From Candidatus Hydrogenedens sp. (GTDB lineage Bacteria; Hydrogenedentota; Hydrogenedentia; Hydrogenedentales; JAEUWI01), in the NCBI GenBank assembly GCA_016125095.1, contig WGMK01000002.1, positions 1 to 64,000 of the forward strand: a stretch of 64,000 nucleotides of DNA, in the 5' to 3' direction. The notes under the pieces were generated by a model. The model was given only the letters and a program-made list of their open reading frames with translations, did no database searches and was not told the DNA's origin. Below are positions 25,799-35,126 of this stretch, in pieces. The stretch's first letter is position 1. Each line of letters begins with the position of its first letter. The position numbers and the translations under genes are program-made.

Positions 25799-26197
25799 CT
25801 ATTCAGACTCGAACAGGACCACGCCCTCGATGTTCCGAAAGTGTTTTAAATTCCGGGTCAGCAAAGGAATCCCCAGTTCGATTGAGGTGGAGGCGATAAT
25901 CGCGTCTGGAATCGACAGTCCATCGCTCAGGTAATGCTGGCTGAGCAGCGCTGATGCGCGCAATAGTGACTGTTCGCTGGGCACGATTCTGTGAAATCGC
26001 TCGAGAAACCCTCGTGAGCGCGACAATTCGTCTTTGTTCCGGCATCCGGCGATGAGTTCCATCTCGGACAAAAGATCGAATTGAATCGTATGGGTGGTTT
26101 CGAGAGCCGACAAGAGCGCCACGGTGGGACCATGATTCCGGTAGACGTCGACCAGTATGTCGGTATCGACCAGGAGTCCGGATTCTACCGTCGCCAT
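25799..26197 (-). CDS. vapC: VapC-type PIN-domain ribonuclease toxin
   Basis: 132 residues. PIN fold with the acidic site D11 (LLVDTDILVD), E47 (SEMELI), D98 (IPDAIIAST) and the closing TRNLKHF (114-120, Asn in place of the fourth Asp). The start overlaps the antitoxin gene by 13 bases, the usual toxin-antitoxin order. VapC toxins cleave tRNA or rRNA at single sites; the target cannot be predicted. Closely similar proteins occur widely in genomes as mobile toxin-antitoxin pairs. Confidence 0.9.
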   Translation of the reverse strand: MATVESGLLVDTDILVDVYRNHGPTVALLSALETTHTIQFDLLSEMELIAGCRNKDELSRSRGFLERFHRIVPSEQSLLRASALLSQHYLSDGLSIPDAIIASTSIELGIPLLTRNLKHFRNIEGVVLFESE

Positions 26198-26454
26198 GCC
26201 TTCTCCCGCTGTTCAGCGACCCAAGCGGCGCCATCCGCCATGTCTTTCCGATCAGCCCACATGCCGACGGCTGGATGCGCTGACAAGGGCTCATGCCCAT
26301 GGGAAGATGCGGCTTCGTCGGAACTGGTCTTAATCGCAACCAGACGGGCAACCGCCTTGCCGTCTTGAACAAACTCGACTTCCTCACCGGCCAGCACGGC
26401 AGATATCAAGGTGTGAAGTCTGTCCCCGGCGTCTTCTGTCGTCAGGCGAGTCAT
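26185..26454 (-). CDS. Phd/YefM-type antitoxin of the PIN toxin
   Basis: 89 residues. The N-terminal half (MTRLTTEDAGDRLHTLISAVLAGEEVEFVQDGKAVARLVAI) has the Phd/YefM DNA-binding pattern. The C-terminal half (GMWADRKDMADGAAWVAEQREKAWRR) is the charged tail that would bind the toxin. It overlaps the toxin gene. Such antitoxins normally repress their own promoter; a good operator was not identified. Confidence 0.88.
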   Translation of the reverse strand: MTRLTTEDAGDRLHTLISAVLAGEEVEFVQDGKAVARLVAIKTSSDEAASSHGHEPLSAHPAVGMWADRKDMADGAAWVAEQREKAWRR

Positions 26455-26619
26455 CGCAGTGTTCCTTATGCGCTGTCCGAAACATCATTGTACGCCAACG
26501 CTGGAATATGCGCTACCCCTTTGGTCCGCACATGCGCTTGCTTCCACCGCGGCGTTGCCGGGTGTAAGATGGCGGTTCCGCGCCGGAGGGTGCCGGGCGC
26601 AACGAGGAGGAGCGAAGCG

Positions 26620-27792
26620 ATGAGCGTGACACGACGGACATTTTTGACGGCGGCCGCAGCGGCCGGCGTGGCGGCGGGCACGGCGGGGGCGCAGGAGAAG
26701 ACCTACAAGGCGGTCGTCATCGGCGACACGAAGAACGGCGGCTACGGGCACGACCTGCACATGGTCTTCCAGCACCGCGCCGATGTGACCATTGCCGCCC
26801 TGGCCGACCCCGACGAGGAAGGCCGCGCGAAGCATGCCGCCGAGTGTGGCGCCGTCACCACCTACGCCGACTGGCGCGAGATGCTGGCGAAGGAGCAGGC
26901 GGATATCGCCATCGTCGCGCCGCGCTGGACGCCGCCGCACAAGGACTACGTGCTGGCCTGCGCCGAGGCGGGACTGCATGGCTTCATGGAAAAGCCCCTG
27001 TGCGTGGATCTCGAAGAGGCCGACGCCATGGTGGAGGCCGTGGAATCGCGCGGGCTGAAATGGGCGCTCGCGCACAATTTCCGCATGACGCCCCTGGTGG
27101 CGCATGTAAAGCAGCTGGTCGACGACGGCCTGCTGGGCACGATTGTCGAGGTGCGCACGCGGGGCAAGGAAGACGCCCGCGCCGGCGGCGAGGACCTCGT
27201 CGTGCTGGGCTGCCACCTCTTCGACATGATGTGCTACTTCATCGGCGATCCGTTGTGGTGCATGAGCGACATCACGCACAACGGCAAGCCCGCGACCCCG
27301 GCCGACGTACGCGAGGCCACCGAGCCGCTGGGCCCCATCGTGGGCAACCGCATCAACGCCATGTACGGCTTCGACAATGGTATTGCCGGGCATTTCAGCA
27401 GCATGTACACCAAGGACGGCAACGGCGCGCGCTGGGCGCTCAACCTCTACGGCACCAAGGGCTGCATCACCATCAACCTCAACCGCGTCGCGCCGGTCAT
27501 CAAATACCTGGACGACAGCATCTGGCACGCCGGCGCCCGCGGCAGCGCCTGGGTTGACCCGCCCGGCATGCCCGAATACGTCATCGACGATCCGCATACG
27601 CAGACCTACATTCCCAACATCACCGACCTGATGGACGCGATAGCCAACGACCGCGAGCCGGCGTGCAGCCTGCGCCATGGCCGTCGCACCATCGAGATGG
27701 TCCAGGGTGTCTGGGCATCGTATGTGGCCGGCTGCCGCGTCGCGCTGCCCCTGGCCGACCGCGCACACCCGCTCAAAAACTGGAGCGCGTAA
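26620..27792 (+). CDS. Gfo/Idh/MocA-family oxidoreductase with Tat-like signal
   Basis: 390 residues from the ATG at 26620 (GAGGAGG nine bases upstream); the longer frame from 26293 is antisense to the antitoxin. The leader TRRTFLTAAAAAGVAAGTAGA is a twin-arginine signal. A Rossmann domain follows (AVVIGDTKNGGYGHDLHMVF; ALADPDEEGRAKHA), then the signature EKPLCVDLEEADAMVEAVE with the catalytic Lys. The C-terminal domain contains HLFDMMCYFIGDP. Likely a NAD(P)-dependent dehydrogenase or isomerase of a sugar or inositol derivative acting outside the cytoplasm. GDTKNGGYGHDLH departs from the usual GxGxxG. Confidence 0.9.
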   Translation: MSVTRRTFLTAAAAAGVAAGTAGAQEKTYKAVVIGDTKNGGYGHDLHMVFQHRADVTIAALADPDEEGRAKHAAECGAVTTYADWREMLAKEQADIAIVAPRWTPPHKDYVLACAEAGLHGFMEKPLCVDLEEADAMVEAVESRGLKWALAHNFRMTPLVAHVKQLVDDGLLGTIVEVRTRGKEDARAGGEDLVVLGCHLFDMMCYFIGDPLWCMSDITHNGKPATPADVREATEPLGPIVGNRINAMYGFDNGIAGHFSSMYTKDGNGARWALNLYGTKGCITINLNRVAPVIKYLDDSIWHAGARGSAWVDPPGMPEYVIDDPHTQTYIPNITDLMDAIANDREPACSLRHGRRTIEMVQGVWASYVAGCRVALPLADRAHPLKNWSA

Positions 27793-27951
27793 GGGGCACG
27801 TTTGAAACGGGTCGCGCGCCACCGGGGAATGCGCTATGCTCAGGAAGATATCTCGCTTACCGGGGAACGGAACCACCGGCCGCGGGGTTGAATCACCGGT
27901 AGTCGAAGCAAGGTGGATACTCACCGGAGCGGCGGCGACAGCAGGAGCGGA

Positions 27952-28818
27952 ATGATGCAGCAAGCGATAAGCCTGGTGGTGGCGCTGGCGATCGGCCTGG
28001 TGGCCGGGGCGCTCGGGGTGCATTTCGTGCGCGAGGCGGACCTCCAGAAGATGCAGGCGCAGCTGCTGGAGCAGGAGCAGGCGGCGAAGGCGCGGCTGGA
28101 ACTGGCCAAGACGCAGGCGGACGAACGCCTGCACGCGCTCGAGGCCGAGGTCGAATCGGCCAAGGCCCAGCTCTACGACCGCGAGGACAAGCTGGCCGAG
28201 GTTGAAGCCTCGGCTACGTCGGCGCAGGAGCAGCTCCGTCGGGCCGAGCTGGAGGCGCAGGCCGCCCTGGAAGCCCAGGAAACGGAAGGCGCTGCCGAGG
28301 AAGCACCGGCCGAGGCCGACAGCAACCGCGAGGATCGCGAGCGCTGGCGCGGCGGCTGGGGCGACATGACCGAGGAGCAGCGCCAGGAAATGGCGAACCG
28401 CTTCCGCGACGGCATGAACCAGTTCTTCGACGAGGAATACGCCTACGCCAAGGACGCCGAATCGCAGGAGCGTATTGCGGCGCTGGGCGACTACGCCAAC
28501 CAAATGTTCGACCTCCGCCGCGCGATGCGCGATGCCACTACAGACGAAGAGCGTGAGGCCCTGCGCGCGCAGTCCGACGAGATGCGCGAGGCCTCGGAGA
28601 AGCTGCTGCGAGAACAGCAGAACGCCATGCTGCGCGACGTGGCCACGGCCCACGGCATCAAGGGCAAGGATTCCAAGGCCTACATCCGCGACATGCGCGC
28701 GGTGATGGAAAGCCCGTTCTTCACCTTCCCCATGGGCGGCCGGGGTCCGGGCGGTCCGGGCGGTTTCGGCGGTGGGCCGCGCGGCGGGGGCGGGGGACGC
28801 GGGGGCGGCGCGCAGTAG
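27952..28818 (+). CDS. Membrane-anchored coiled-coil protein with Gly-rich tail
   Basis: 288 residues from the ATG at 27952 (GCAGGAGCGGA just upstream; a GTG at 27913 is less likely). One membrane helix at the N-terminus (ISLVVALAIGLVAGALGVHFV) is followed by a long coiled coil (about 25-105, heptads of Ala/Leu/Glu), a charged linker and a helical domain (WGDMTEEQRQEMANRFRDGMNQFFDEE...). The C-terminus is RGPGGPGGFGGGPRGGGGG. It may be a periplasmic scaffold protein. No enzymatic motif; not recognised as a named family. Confidence 0.75.
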   Translation: MMQQAISLVVALAIGLVAGALGVHFVREADLQKMQAQLLEQEQAAKARLELAKTQADERLHALEAEVESAKAQLYDREDKLAEVEASATSAQEQLRRAELEAQAALEAQETEGAAEEAPAEADSNREDRERWRGGWGDMTEEQRQEMANRFRDGMNQFFDEEYAYAKDAESQERIAALGDYANQMFDLRRAMRDATTDEEREALRAQSDEMREASEKLLREQQNAMLRDVATAHGIKGKDSKAYIRDMRAVMESPFFTFPMGGRGPGGPGGFGGGPRGGGGGRGGGAQ

Positions 28819-28860
28819 CCTTTCTGGCGCGCGTACTGCCCGGGCGGCTATGCTGCAGGC

Positions 28861-30981
28861 ATGGCGCGCTTTCGTCTGACTGAGGCACTCGATCCGGCTC
28901 GTCCCGTCTCTTGGCGGGTGGATGCCGTACTCGCAGCCGTGGTGTTTCTCTTGGCCTTCGCGCTGGGCACCGCCTATGTCGCCACCTGGGGCGGCGTGGC
29001 CATGTACTGGCAGGAAGTCTTCGCGCCGGCAGTGTGCGTGGCCTGCGGCATGGAGCCCGCCAACCCTTATTTCGACGATGTACCGGAACTGTCCGACTTC
29101 CTTTATCAGCGGTCGGATACCTTCGATTGCGATGTACTGAAACGGCCGGACATCCGCTGGATTCCCTTCGATCCGGGCGATCGCAGTTTCGAGGAACTTC
29201 AGGCCTCGCACCCGCTGCGCGAATTTCCCGGGTTCATCTGGTGGCAGCATTTCCACTGGTATCTGTTGTGGACGGTCGCGCAATGCTGGCGTGTGTTCGG
29301 CGTGTCGTGGGAAGCGCTGTGGCCGTTGTTCGGATTCTTCTACGGGCTCACCGCCGTGGCGGCCTATGGCCTTTTCCGGCTGGCGGCGCGTCCCGCGCTG
29401 TCGCTTGCCTACACGCTGCTGCTGGTCTTTTCGCCGCTGCATTTGGAGCAGCTGCCGCACCTACGCGACTATGGCAAGGCGCCCTTCTTTCTCTTCGCGC
29501 TGTTGGCGGCGGGATGGCTGCTCAAGCGCGGCGGCGGCTGGGCGCGCGTGCTGGGTGTCGCGGCCGCCACGGGGCTGCTGCTGGGCGTCGGTGTGGGTTT
29601 CCGGCAGGATGTCACCATCGCGCTCGTCGCCTTTGCGGGCTCGGTGGCGGTGTTCTTTCCCGAGCCGCTGCGGCAGTCCTGGGCGCGGCGGGCGGCGGTG
29701 GCGGCGATGTGCGTGGCGGTGTTTTATGCCGCGGGCCATCCGATTCTGTCCGTGCTCGCGCGGCAGAACAACGCCCCGCACGACACGCTCATCGGCTTTC
29801 AGGACTACTGCCACCAGCGGCTGGGCGTGGGCAATCCTGTCTACGACTTCGGCGATCCCTTCAAGGACGAGCACACGCGCGCGGCCATCGAGCGTTATGC
29901 CAAAGACTTTCAGGACAGCCGCGGGCCGCTGCGGCATTATTCCGCGCACTACGACGCGATGGGCCGGGCCTACTTCATGGAGATCATCCGGATCTTTCCG
30001 GCCGATCTGGTCACGCGCGCGTTTGCCTCGGTGCTGCGGGTGCTCGACGAACTCCGGCCGCGCAACATGCTGCCGGAAGGCTGGGCCGATTCCGCCCTGA
30101 GTCCCGTGTTTCAATTGCGCGCGACTGCGGCGCAGGCGCTGGATTGGGGCAACCGCTATACGGCCGTGCTCGCCATCCTGTTGCTGGCGGCAATGCGCCC
30201 GAGCTGGGGCTTCACGGCGCTATGCCTGCTGTATCTCTACGCGGGGTATCCCTCGCTGCGGTTCAGCACGCGCCACGTGTTTCACCTCGAGTTTCTGCCG
30301 CTGTGGATTTCGGCGTTGGGGATTCAGTGCGCGTGGTACGGCGCGTGGCGGGTGGCTCGCGGGTACACTCGCCATGACGGTGGGAATGAAGAGTTGGCTC
30401 GTGGGTACGCTCGCCCTACCACGGTGGTCTGGAGGGTGGCTCTGGTGGGCCTGGCGGGTGTCGTGCTGACGCTGGGGCCGTGGGAATTGCTCAAGCGCTA
30501 CCAGGATGGGCAGGTGCGGCAGCTCTTGCAGCAATACGATCAGGCGCCGCGCGATCGGTTGGTCACGGCATCCGTACCCGAGCCCGGTGGTCACACGCTC
30601 ATTGAACTGCCCGGTTTCGCGCGGCGGGCGCAGCTGACTCCGGAGGAGCGCTCGCTGCCCAGCAATGCCTATGTGCTGGCCATCGAAACCACGCCCGGCG
30701 ACGCTCCGCTTACCCTCGAGTTCGCATTCGGATTCAAGGACGATCACTACGACTTCACGCGCACGGTGACCGTGCCCGCGGCCGAAACCGCCACCGTGTA
30801 TTTCCCGGTCTACACCACTGAGGACAACGTCTTTCTCGGCGTGCGTGTCGCCTCGCGTGATGCGCAGCGCGTGGGCCGCATGGCTGCCTTGCGAGACGTT
30901 TCCCAGATCCCCATACTGCTCACGGCGGTACTGCCGCCGGACTGGGCCCAATCCGGACTCTACCTGCGCTTCACGCGTTGA
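28861..30981 (+). CDS. Large polytopic membrane protein (GT-C glycosyltransferase-like topology)
   Basis: 706 residues, roughly ten to twelve membrane helices between 20 and 480 with a large loop after helix 1 (about 55-140, several Cys and Trp, FPGFIWWQHFHWYLLW). A soluble beta-rich C-terminal part (about 510-706) follows, ending PDWAQSGLYLRFTR. The plan resembles GT-C-type membrane glycosyltransferases or their relatives, but I do not recognise a catalytic motif, so the function is open. The coding region contains a 20-base direct repeat (30354-30373 and 30396-30415) in frame. Confidence 0.75.
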   Translation: MARFRLTEALDPARPVSWRVDAVLAAVVFLLAFALGTAYVATWGGVAMYWQEVFAPAVCVACGMEPANPYFDDVPELSDFLYQRSDTFDCDVLKRPDIRWIPFDPGDRSFEELQASHPLREFPGFIWWQHFHWYLLWTVAQCWRVFGVSWEALWPLFGFFYGLTAVAAYGLFRLAARPALSLAYTLLLVFSPLHLEQLPHLRDYGKAPFFLFALLAAGWLLKRGGGWARVLGVAAATGLLLGVGVGFRQDVTIALVAFAGSVAVFFPEPLRQSWARRAAVAAMCVAVFYAAGHPILSVLARQNNAPHDTLIGFQDYCHQRLGVGNPVYDFGDPFKDEHTRAAIERYAKDFQDSRGPLRHYSAHYDAMGRAYFMEIIRIFPADLVTRAFASVLRVLDELRPRNMLPEGWADSALSPVFQLRATAAQALDWGNRYTAVLAILLLAAMRPSWGFTALCLLYLYAGYPSLRFSTRHVFHLEFLPLWISALGIQCAWYGAWRVARGYTRHDGGNEELARGYARPTTVVWRVALVGLAGVVLTLGPWELLKRYQDGQVRQLLQQYDQAPRDRLVTASVPEPGGHTLIELPGFARRAQLTPEERSLPSNAYVLAIETTPGDAPLTLEFAFGFKDDHYDFTRTVTVPAAETATVYFPVYTTEDNVFLGVRVASRDAQRVGRMAALRDVSQIPILLTAVLPPDWAQSGLYLRFTR
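30354..30415. repeat. In-frame direct repeat pair inside a membrane-protein gene
   Basis: GGCTCGCGGGTACACTCGCC and GGCTCGTGGGTACGCTCGCC (18 of 20 identical), 42 bases apart. They encode ARGYTRHDGG and ARGYARPTT in a loop between a membrane helix (ALGIQCAWYGAWRV) and the next one. The pattern looks like a dispersed intergenic repeat that inserted without breaking the frame. Confidence 0.5.
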
Positions 30982-31001
30982 CCAATCACACGAAGGAAAT
31001 C

Positions 31002-31484
31002 ATGGCTCCGATTCGCGTCCTGTTTATCTGTCTCGGCAACATCTGTCGTTCGCCTACGGCCGAGGGAGTCTTCACCAAGCTGGTGGAAGATTCCGGGTTG
31101 TCCGAGCGCATCCATGTGGATTCCGCCGGCACGGGAGACTGGCATGTGGGTGATCCGCCCGACCGGCGCGCCCGGGCCGAGGCGGCGCGGCGTGGTATCG
31201 ATATCAGCGGGCTGCGCGGCCGCCAGGTGGCGCGCTCCGATTTCGACACCTTCCACTATGTGCTCGCCATGGACCAGAGCAACTACCGCGATCTGAGTCG
31301 GTTGTGTCCGACGGCGCATCGCGGCAAGCTGCATCTTTGTCTCGATTTCGCCTCGGACGCCGACGAGCGGGAGGTGCCGGATCCTTACTACGGCGGTGAC
31401 GACGGCTTCGCCCACGTGTATGACCTCGTGGAAGACGCCGCGCGCGGACTGCTGCAACGCATCCGCCAAGAACATGGACTATAA
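31002..31484 (+). CDS. Low-molecular-weight protein tyrosine phosphatase
   Basis: 160 residues from the ATG at 31002 with GAAGGAAATC upstream; a TTG at 30978 is possible but lacks a site. The active-site loop C10-LGNIC-R16-S (CX5R(S/T)) opens the protein and the general acid lies in VPDPYY. Cysteine-based hydrolysis of phosphotyrosine, or of arginine phosphate in some relatives. It follows the membrane protein by 20 bases and is probably co-transcribed. It may work on a kinase in capsule or envelope export, but no such kinase is encoded nearby. Confidence 0.93.
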   Translation: MAPIRVLFICLGNICRSPTAEGVFTKLVEDSGLSERIHVDSAGTGDWHVGDPPDRRARAEAARRGIDISGLRGRQVARSDFDTFHYVLAMDQSNYRDLSRLCPTAHRGKLHLCLDFASDADEREVPDPYYGGDDGFAHVYDLVEDAARGLLQRIRQEHGL

Positions 31485-31615
31485 TGACTTACGCGACTTT
31501 CGGCAAGATTTTCGAGTTTTCGCTTGCGTTTTTCCGGTTGAAGCGTTAAAGTTTATCTAGGACATCTTGTGGAAAACGTAAGGGAAAGTGTCCCTGAACC
31601 ACAATGGAGTGTAGC

Positions 31616-32281
31616 ATGAGCCGAAGCACATCCCCGTATACGGTAGGCGAAGAGGTCGCCAACACGATCACCCATGGATTGGGCGCGCTGCTGGCGGCGG
31701 CCGGGCTGACCTCGATGGTCATTTACGCCACGGCCGGGGCGGATCCCTACCGAATCATCGCAGTGAGCATCTTTGGTGCCACGTTGATTCTGGCCTATCT
31801 CGCCTCGACCCTGTATCACGGCATCCCGCATCGTCAGGCGAAAGATGTGCTGCGCGTGCTCGACCACTGCGCCATCTTCCTGCTGATAGCCGGCACCTAT
31901 ACGCCGTTTCTCATGGTGCTGCTAGGCGAGACTTGGATCGGCTGGGCGCTGCTGGTGGGCATGTGGGCCTTCGCGCTTGCGGGCTGCACGTTCAAGGCTT
32001 TTTTCACCGGCAAGGGCGAGCGGCTTTCGCTCACCATGTACATCGGCATGGGCTGGGCGGTGCTTTTCGCCATCAAGCCCGCGATTGAAATCATGCCGCT
32101 CGGCGCCATCGTCCTGTTGCTGCTCGGCGGCTTGGCCTACACCTTCGGCGTCGTGTTCTACGTGTGGGAAAAGCTGCCGTACAACCACGCCATCTGGCAC
32201 CTGTTCGTCATCGCGGGCAGCGCGCTGCACTTCGCCGCGGTGATGGCCTACGTGGTGCCGATTCCGGAACTGGCCGCCTAG
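31616..32281 (+). CDS. Hemolysin III family (YqfA/TrhA-like) membrane protein
   Basis: 221 residues; GGAG of the upstream codons gives the site for the ATG at 31616. Seven membrane helices. Family-type conserved residues are present: TITHGLGALLA near the start, STLYHGIPH in helix 3 and IWHLFVIAGSALHFAAV at the end, matching the SxxxH and HxxxH metal-site pattern of the PAQR/hemolysin III superfamily. Role unclear in bacteria; proposed in membrane-lipid homeostasis. Stop and the next, convergent gene overlap by four bases. A weak -35/-10 pair (TTGCGT, 17 bases, TAAAGT) lies about 65 bases upstream. Confidence 0.92.
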   Translation: MSRSTSPYTVGEEVANTITHGLGALLAAAGLTSMVIYATAGADPYRIIAVSIFGATLILAYLASTLYHGIPHRQAKDVLRVLDHCAIFLLIAGTYTPFLMVLLGETWIGWALLVGMWAFALAGCTFKAFFTGKGERLSLTMYIGMGWAVLFAIKPAIEIMPLGAIVLLLLGGLAYTFGVVFYVWEKLPYNHAIWHLFVIAGSALHFAAVMAYVVPIPELAA

Positions 32282-33177
32282 GCCATCGCGATTTCGGTCT
32301 CGATGAAAATGAGGCCGCGGCCGTGGAGCGCGTGGTTGCGCGCATCCGTCGGCGTGTCTCCCTTGGCCAGCACATAGCCCAGCCGATCGCGGCTCTGCTT
32401 GTCGACCACATGGCCTACGACATCGCCCAGCGTGGCATGCACGACCACGTCCACCACGCTCCGCAGCGCCCGCGCGCGCTCGAGCCCCTCGATACGCCGG
32501 ATGACGCCAGACCGGCTGCGCAGCCAAGCCACCGAGAACGCCGAGCCGTTATCTCCGCCGTGCGGCATGCCATCGAGTCCCGCGCGCTGCAGCGCGGTCA
32601 TGATGACCGTGGGCGTAGAACTCAGCCAGACATCCGTCAGCACCGGTCCGGCCTCTGTGCACACCACCTCGATCTCGAGCCAGCGGCGGCTGTCGTCTTC
32701 CAGCAGGGCCTCCGTGCGTCTGGCGATGGCGCTCAGTTGCTGCGCCCGCTCCGATGACAGGTCGCCGGGCAGGGTCAATTCCATCACGACGCGGTAGGGG
32801 GAATCCGGCGCGAGGCTGGCCTCGGCCATGACCGGCGAGACCGGGCGTAGCTCGCGATCGCAGTGCAGACGATACACTGGACCGTTCTCGCCGCGCTGCA
32901 CCAGCACCGCGTTCGACGTGCTGCGCTGGATGGCCTGAATAAAGCCCAGCGAAAGATCCTCGGGGAATTGCAGTTCCATGCAGAAGCGCGGATTGCCCTC
33001 GCCGACGCTCTTGAGCCAGAGGGGGCCTCGCGCGCCCTGGGCGGCCGCAAGCCGGCCTTCGTCGCGGTCGCACGCCAAAATGCCCGGCGCGACGCGCACA
33101 CCGTCCTGCTCCAGCCGCTCCGCGATGTCGAGAAAAGGGACATCGTGCGCGGTGCAGTTCACGCCGCCTCCGCTCAT
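32278..33177 (-). CDS. ATP-grasp-like protein, C-terminal type
   Basis: 299 residues from the ATG at 33177, which has GCAGGAGAT seven bases upstream; the longer frame begins at a TTG without a site. The last third (WLEIEVVCTEAGPVLTDVWLSS...SAFSVAWLRSRSGVIRRIEGLERAR...DRLGYVLAKGDTPTDARNHA...GLIFIETE) matches the C-terminal lobe of carboxylase/amino-acid-ligase ATP-grasp enzymes. The N-terminal ATP-binding subdomains are short or unclear, so it may be inactive or divergent. Not part of an operon; it converges on the hemolysin III gene. Confidence 0.6.
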   Translation of the reverse strand: MSGGGVNCTAHDVPFLDIAERLEQDGVRVAPGILACDRDEGRLAAAQGARGPLWLKSVGEGNPRFCMELQFPEDLSLGFIQAIQRSTSNAVLVQRGENGPVYRLHCDRELRPVSPVMAEASLAPDSPYRVVMELTLPGDLSSERAQQLSAIARRTEALLEDDSRRWLEIEVVCTEAGPVLTDVWLSSTPTVIMTALQRAGLDGMPHGGDNGSAFSVAWLRSRSGVIRRIEGLERARALRSVVDVVVHATLGDVVGHVVDKQSRDRLGYVLAKGDTPTDARNHALHGRGLIFIETEIAMA

Positions 33178-33299
33178 GCAATCTCCTGCCGGAATGGATT
33201 TCGTGGCCGAATCCGTTTCTGCTACCATCATAACCGCAACCGGCGCGGAAGTGTAGATCAAAAAATAACCCCGTACCGCGCCAATCCGTGGAGAGTTTC

Positions 33300-35108
33300 A
33301 TGAATCGGTTACACGCCTCGACGCTGAAGATGTTTACGGCGGCGCTGATTACGGCGTTGTTCTGCGGCTGCATCCAGAGGCCTGCGCCGCAACCGCCGGC
33401 GGAAGCAGCACCGGCCCCGGCGGCTGCCCCTGAGGTGTCCACCAATGCGGTACCGGCCGAGATGGCTGAGGCGATGCCGGACGAACCGGCGGAACCGGCG
33501 ACGCCGGCGGGCTCGGCCCCGGAATTCGACCGGGAAAACACCCGCGAGCTCGGCGAGGAATCCGGGCTGCAGCCCGTGTACGGCGACTGGATCATCCGCC
33601 GGCTGCCCGCCGAAATGCCCCACCTGAACCCGATCACCAGCACGGATGCCTACGCCTCGTACTTCGACCAGATGATCTTCGACGCACTCACCGACGTGGA
33701 CCCCGTGACGCTCGAGCCGATTCCGCTGGTCGCCAAGTCGTGGGAAGAATCCGAGGATCACCTGACCTATACCTTCCACCTGCGAAACGACATCAAGTTC
33801 ACCGATGGCGTGCCGCTGACGGCGAAGGACGTGAAGTTCACTTTTGACAAGATGATGGACCCCGGCGTGGATGCGGCGCACTACCGCAGCTATTTCGTGA
33901 ATGTGACGAGCTGCGAGACGCCGGATGACTACACCGTGATTTTCCGTTGTAACGAGCCCTATTGGCTGCACCTCATCTATCTGGGCGGATTGCCGATTCT
34001 TCCCGAGCACATCTACGCCGAGGGCGATTTCAACGACCATGCCTTCGCGCGCAAGCCGCTGGGCAGCGGGCCGTACAAGTTCGACAAGTGGGACACCGGC
34101 CAGCAAGTATCCGTGGCGCGCAACGCGGATTATTGGGGCATACCCGAGGGCCACGGCGGCTGGATTAACAAGTGGATTTTCAAGGTGATCACCGATGACA
34201 ACGCGGCGATGACTGCGCTCTCTTCGGGAGACCTGGACCTCATGTCGCTCACGGCGGAACAGTGGGTGCGGCGCGCCGACACGCCCAAGTTCAACAGCCA
34301 GTTCAACAAGCTCCAGTTCTACTCGCCGTTCTACAATTACCTCGGCTGGAACATGCGCCTGCCGCAGTTCGAAGACAAGCGCGTGCGGCGCGCGCTGACC
34401 ATGCTGCTCGACCGAGAAACCATCCGTGAGACGATTTTCCATGGGCTCGCGCAGCCGATGGTGGCGAACTTCCTGCCGGGAACGCCGGAGTTCAACGAGA
34501 ACCTGAGCCCCTGGCCCTTCGACCCCGCCGCCGCGACGACGCTGCTGGACGAGGCTGGCTGGCGGGACACCAACGGCAACGGCATCCGCGACAAGGACGG
34601 CGTCGAGCTCCAGTTCGAGATGCTCATGATCAACTCGAGCTCCGAGTACGAGCGCCTGGCGACCGTGTTCAAGGAACAGCTCGCGCGCGCCGGTATCGAC
34701 ATGCAGCTGAACCTGCAGGAATGGGCCTCGCTCATCGAGAAGGTGCACGACAGGAATTTTCAGGCCTACATGCTGGGGTGGTCGATGCCGCCCTTCCCGG
34801 ACCTGTATCAGCTGTGGCATTCCTCGCAGGCCGACAGCGGTTCGAACTACGTGGGCTTCGTGAACGAGGAGGCCGACCAGATCATCGAGGGCGTGCGCCG
34901 CGAATTCGACCGCGGCAAACGCATCGAAATGTTCCGCCGCTTCCAGGAAATCGTGCACGAGGAACAGCCCTACACCTTCCTGTACGCACCGATGTCGCTT
35001 GTGGCCGTGGACAAGCGCGTCAAGAATACGGTCGTGTATCCGCTACTGCGCTCGCGGCCGTACTTCGAGTGGTTCGTGCCGGAAGACGAGCAGCGCTACG
35101 GCAAGTAG
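33300..35108 (+). CDS. Peptide ABC transporter substrate-binding lipoprotein
   Basis: 602 residues; GGAGAGTTTC precedes the ATG. The signal peptide ends LFCGC with the lipidated Cys24. A Pro/Ala/Glu-rich linker (25-80) leads to the family 5 binding domain: WIIRRLPAEMPHLNPITSTDAYASYFDQMIFDALTDVDP, LTAKDVKFTFDKMMDPG, NMRLPQFEDKRVRRALTMLLDRETI and MLGWSMPPFPDLYQLWHSSQA. Binds oligopeptides or a related substrate in the periplasm for import. First gene of a tight five-gene operon (33300-39095). Confidence 0.95.
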   Translation: MNRLHASTLKMFTAALITALFCGCIQRPAPQPPAEAAPAPAAAPEVSTNAVPAEMAEAMPDEPAEPATPAGSAPEFDRENTRELGEESGLQPVYGDWIIRRLPAEMPHLNPITSTDAYASYFDQMIFDALTDVDPVTLEPIPLVAKSWEESEDHLTYTFHLRNDIKFTDGVPLTAKDVKFTFDKMMDPGVDAAHYRSYFVNVTSCETPDDYTVIFRCNEPYWLHLIYLGGLPILPEHIYAEGDFNDHAFARKPLGSGPYKFDKWDTGQQVSVARNADYWGIPEGHGGWINKWIFKVITDDNAAMTALSSGDLDLMSLTAEQWVRRADTPKFNSQFNKLQFYSPFYNYLGWNMRLPQFEDKRVRRALTMLLDRETIRETIFHGLAQPMVANFLPGTPEFNENLSPWPFDPAAATTLLDEAGWRDTNGNGIRDKDGVELQFEMLMINSSSEYERLATVFKEQLARAGIDMQLNLQEWASLIEKVHDRNFQAYMLGWSMPPFPDLYQLWHSSQADSGSNYVGFVNEEADQIIEGVRREFDRGKRIEMFRRFQEIVHEEQPYTFLYAPMSLVAVDKRVKNTVVYPLLRSRPYFEWFVPEDEQRYGK

Positions 35109-35126
35109 CACCGGGATATTACCTGC

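Noticed and set aside
26485..29460. A 991-codon open frame on the minus strand
   Set aside because: Antisense to the Gfo/Idh and coiled-coil genes, rich in Arg/His/Ala, no ribosome site or domain; a product of the GC-rich codon bias.
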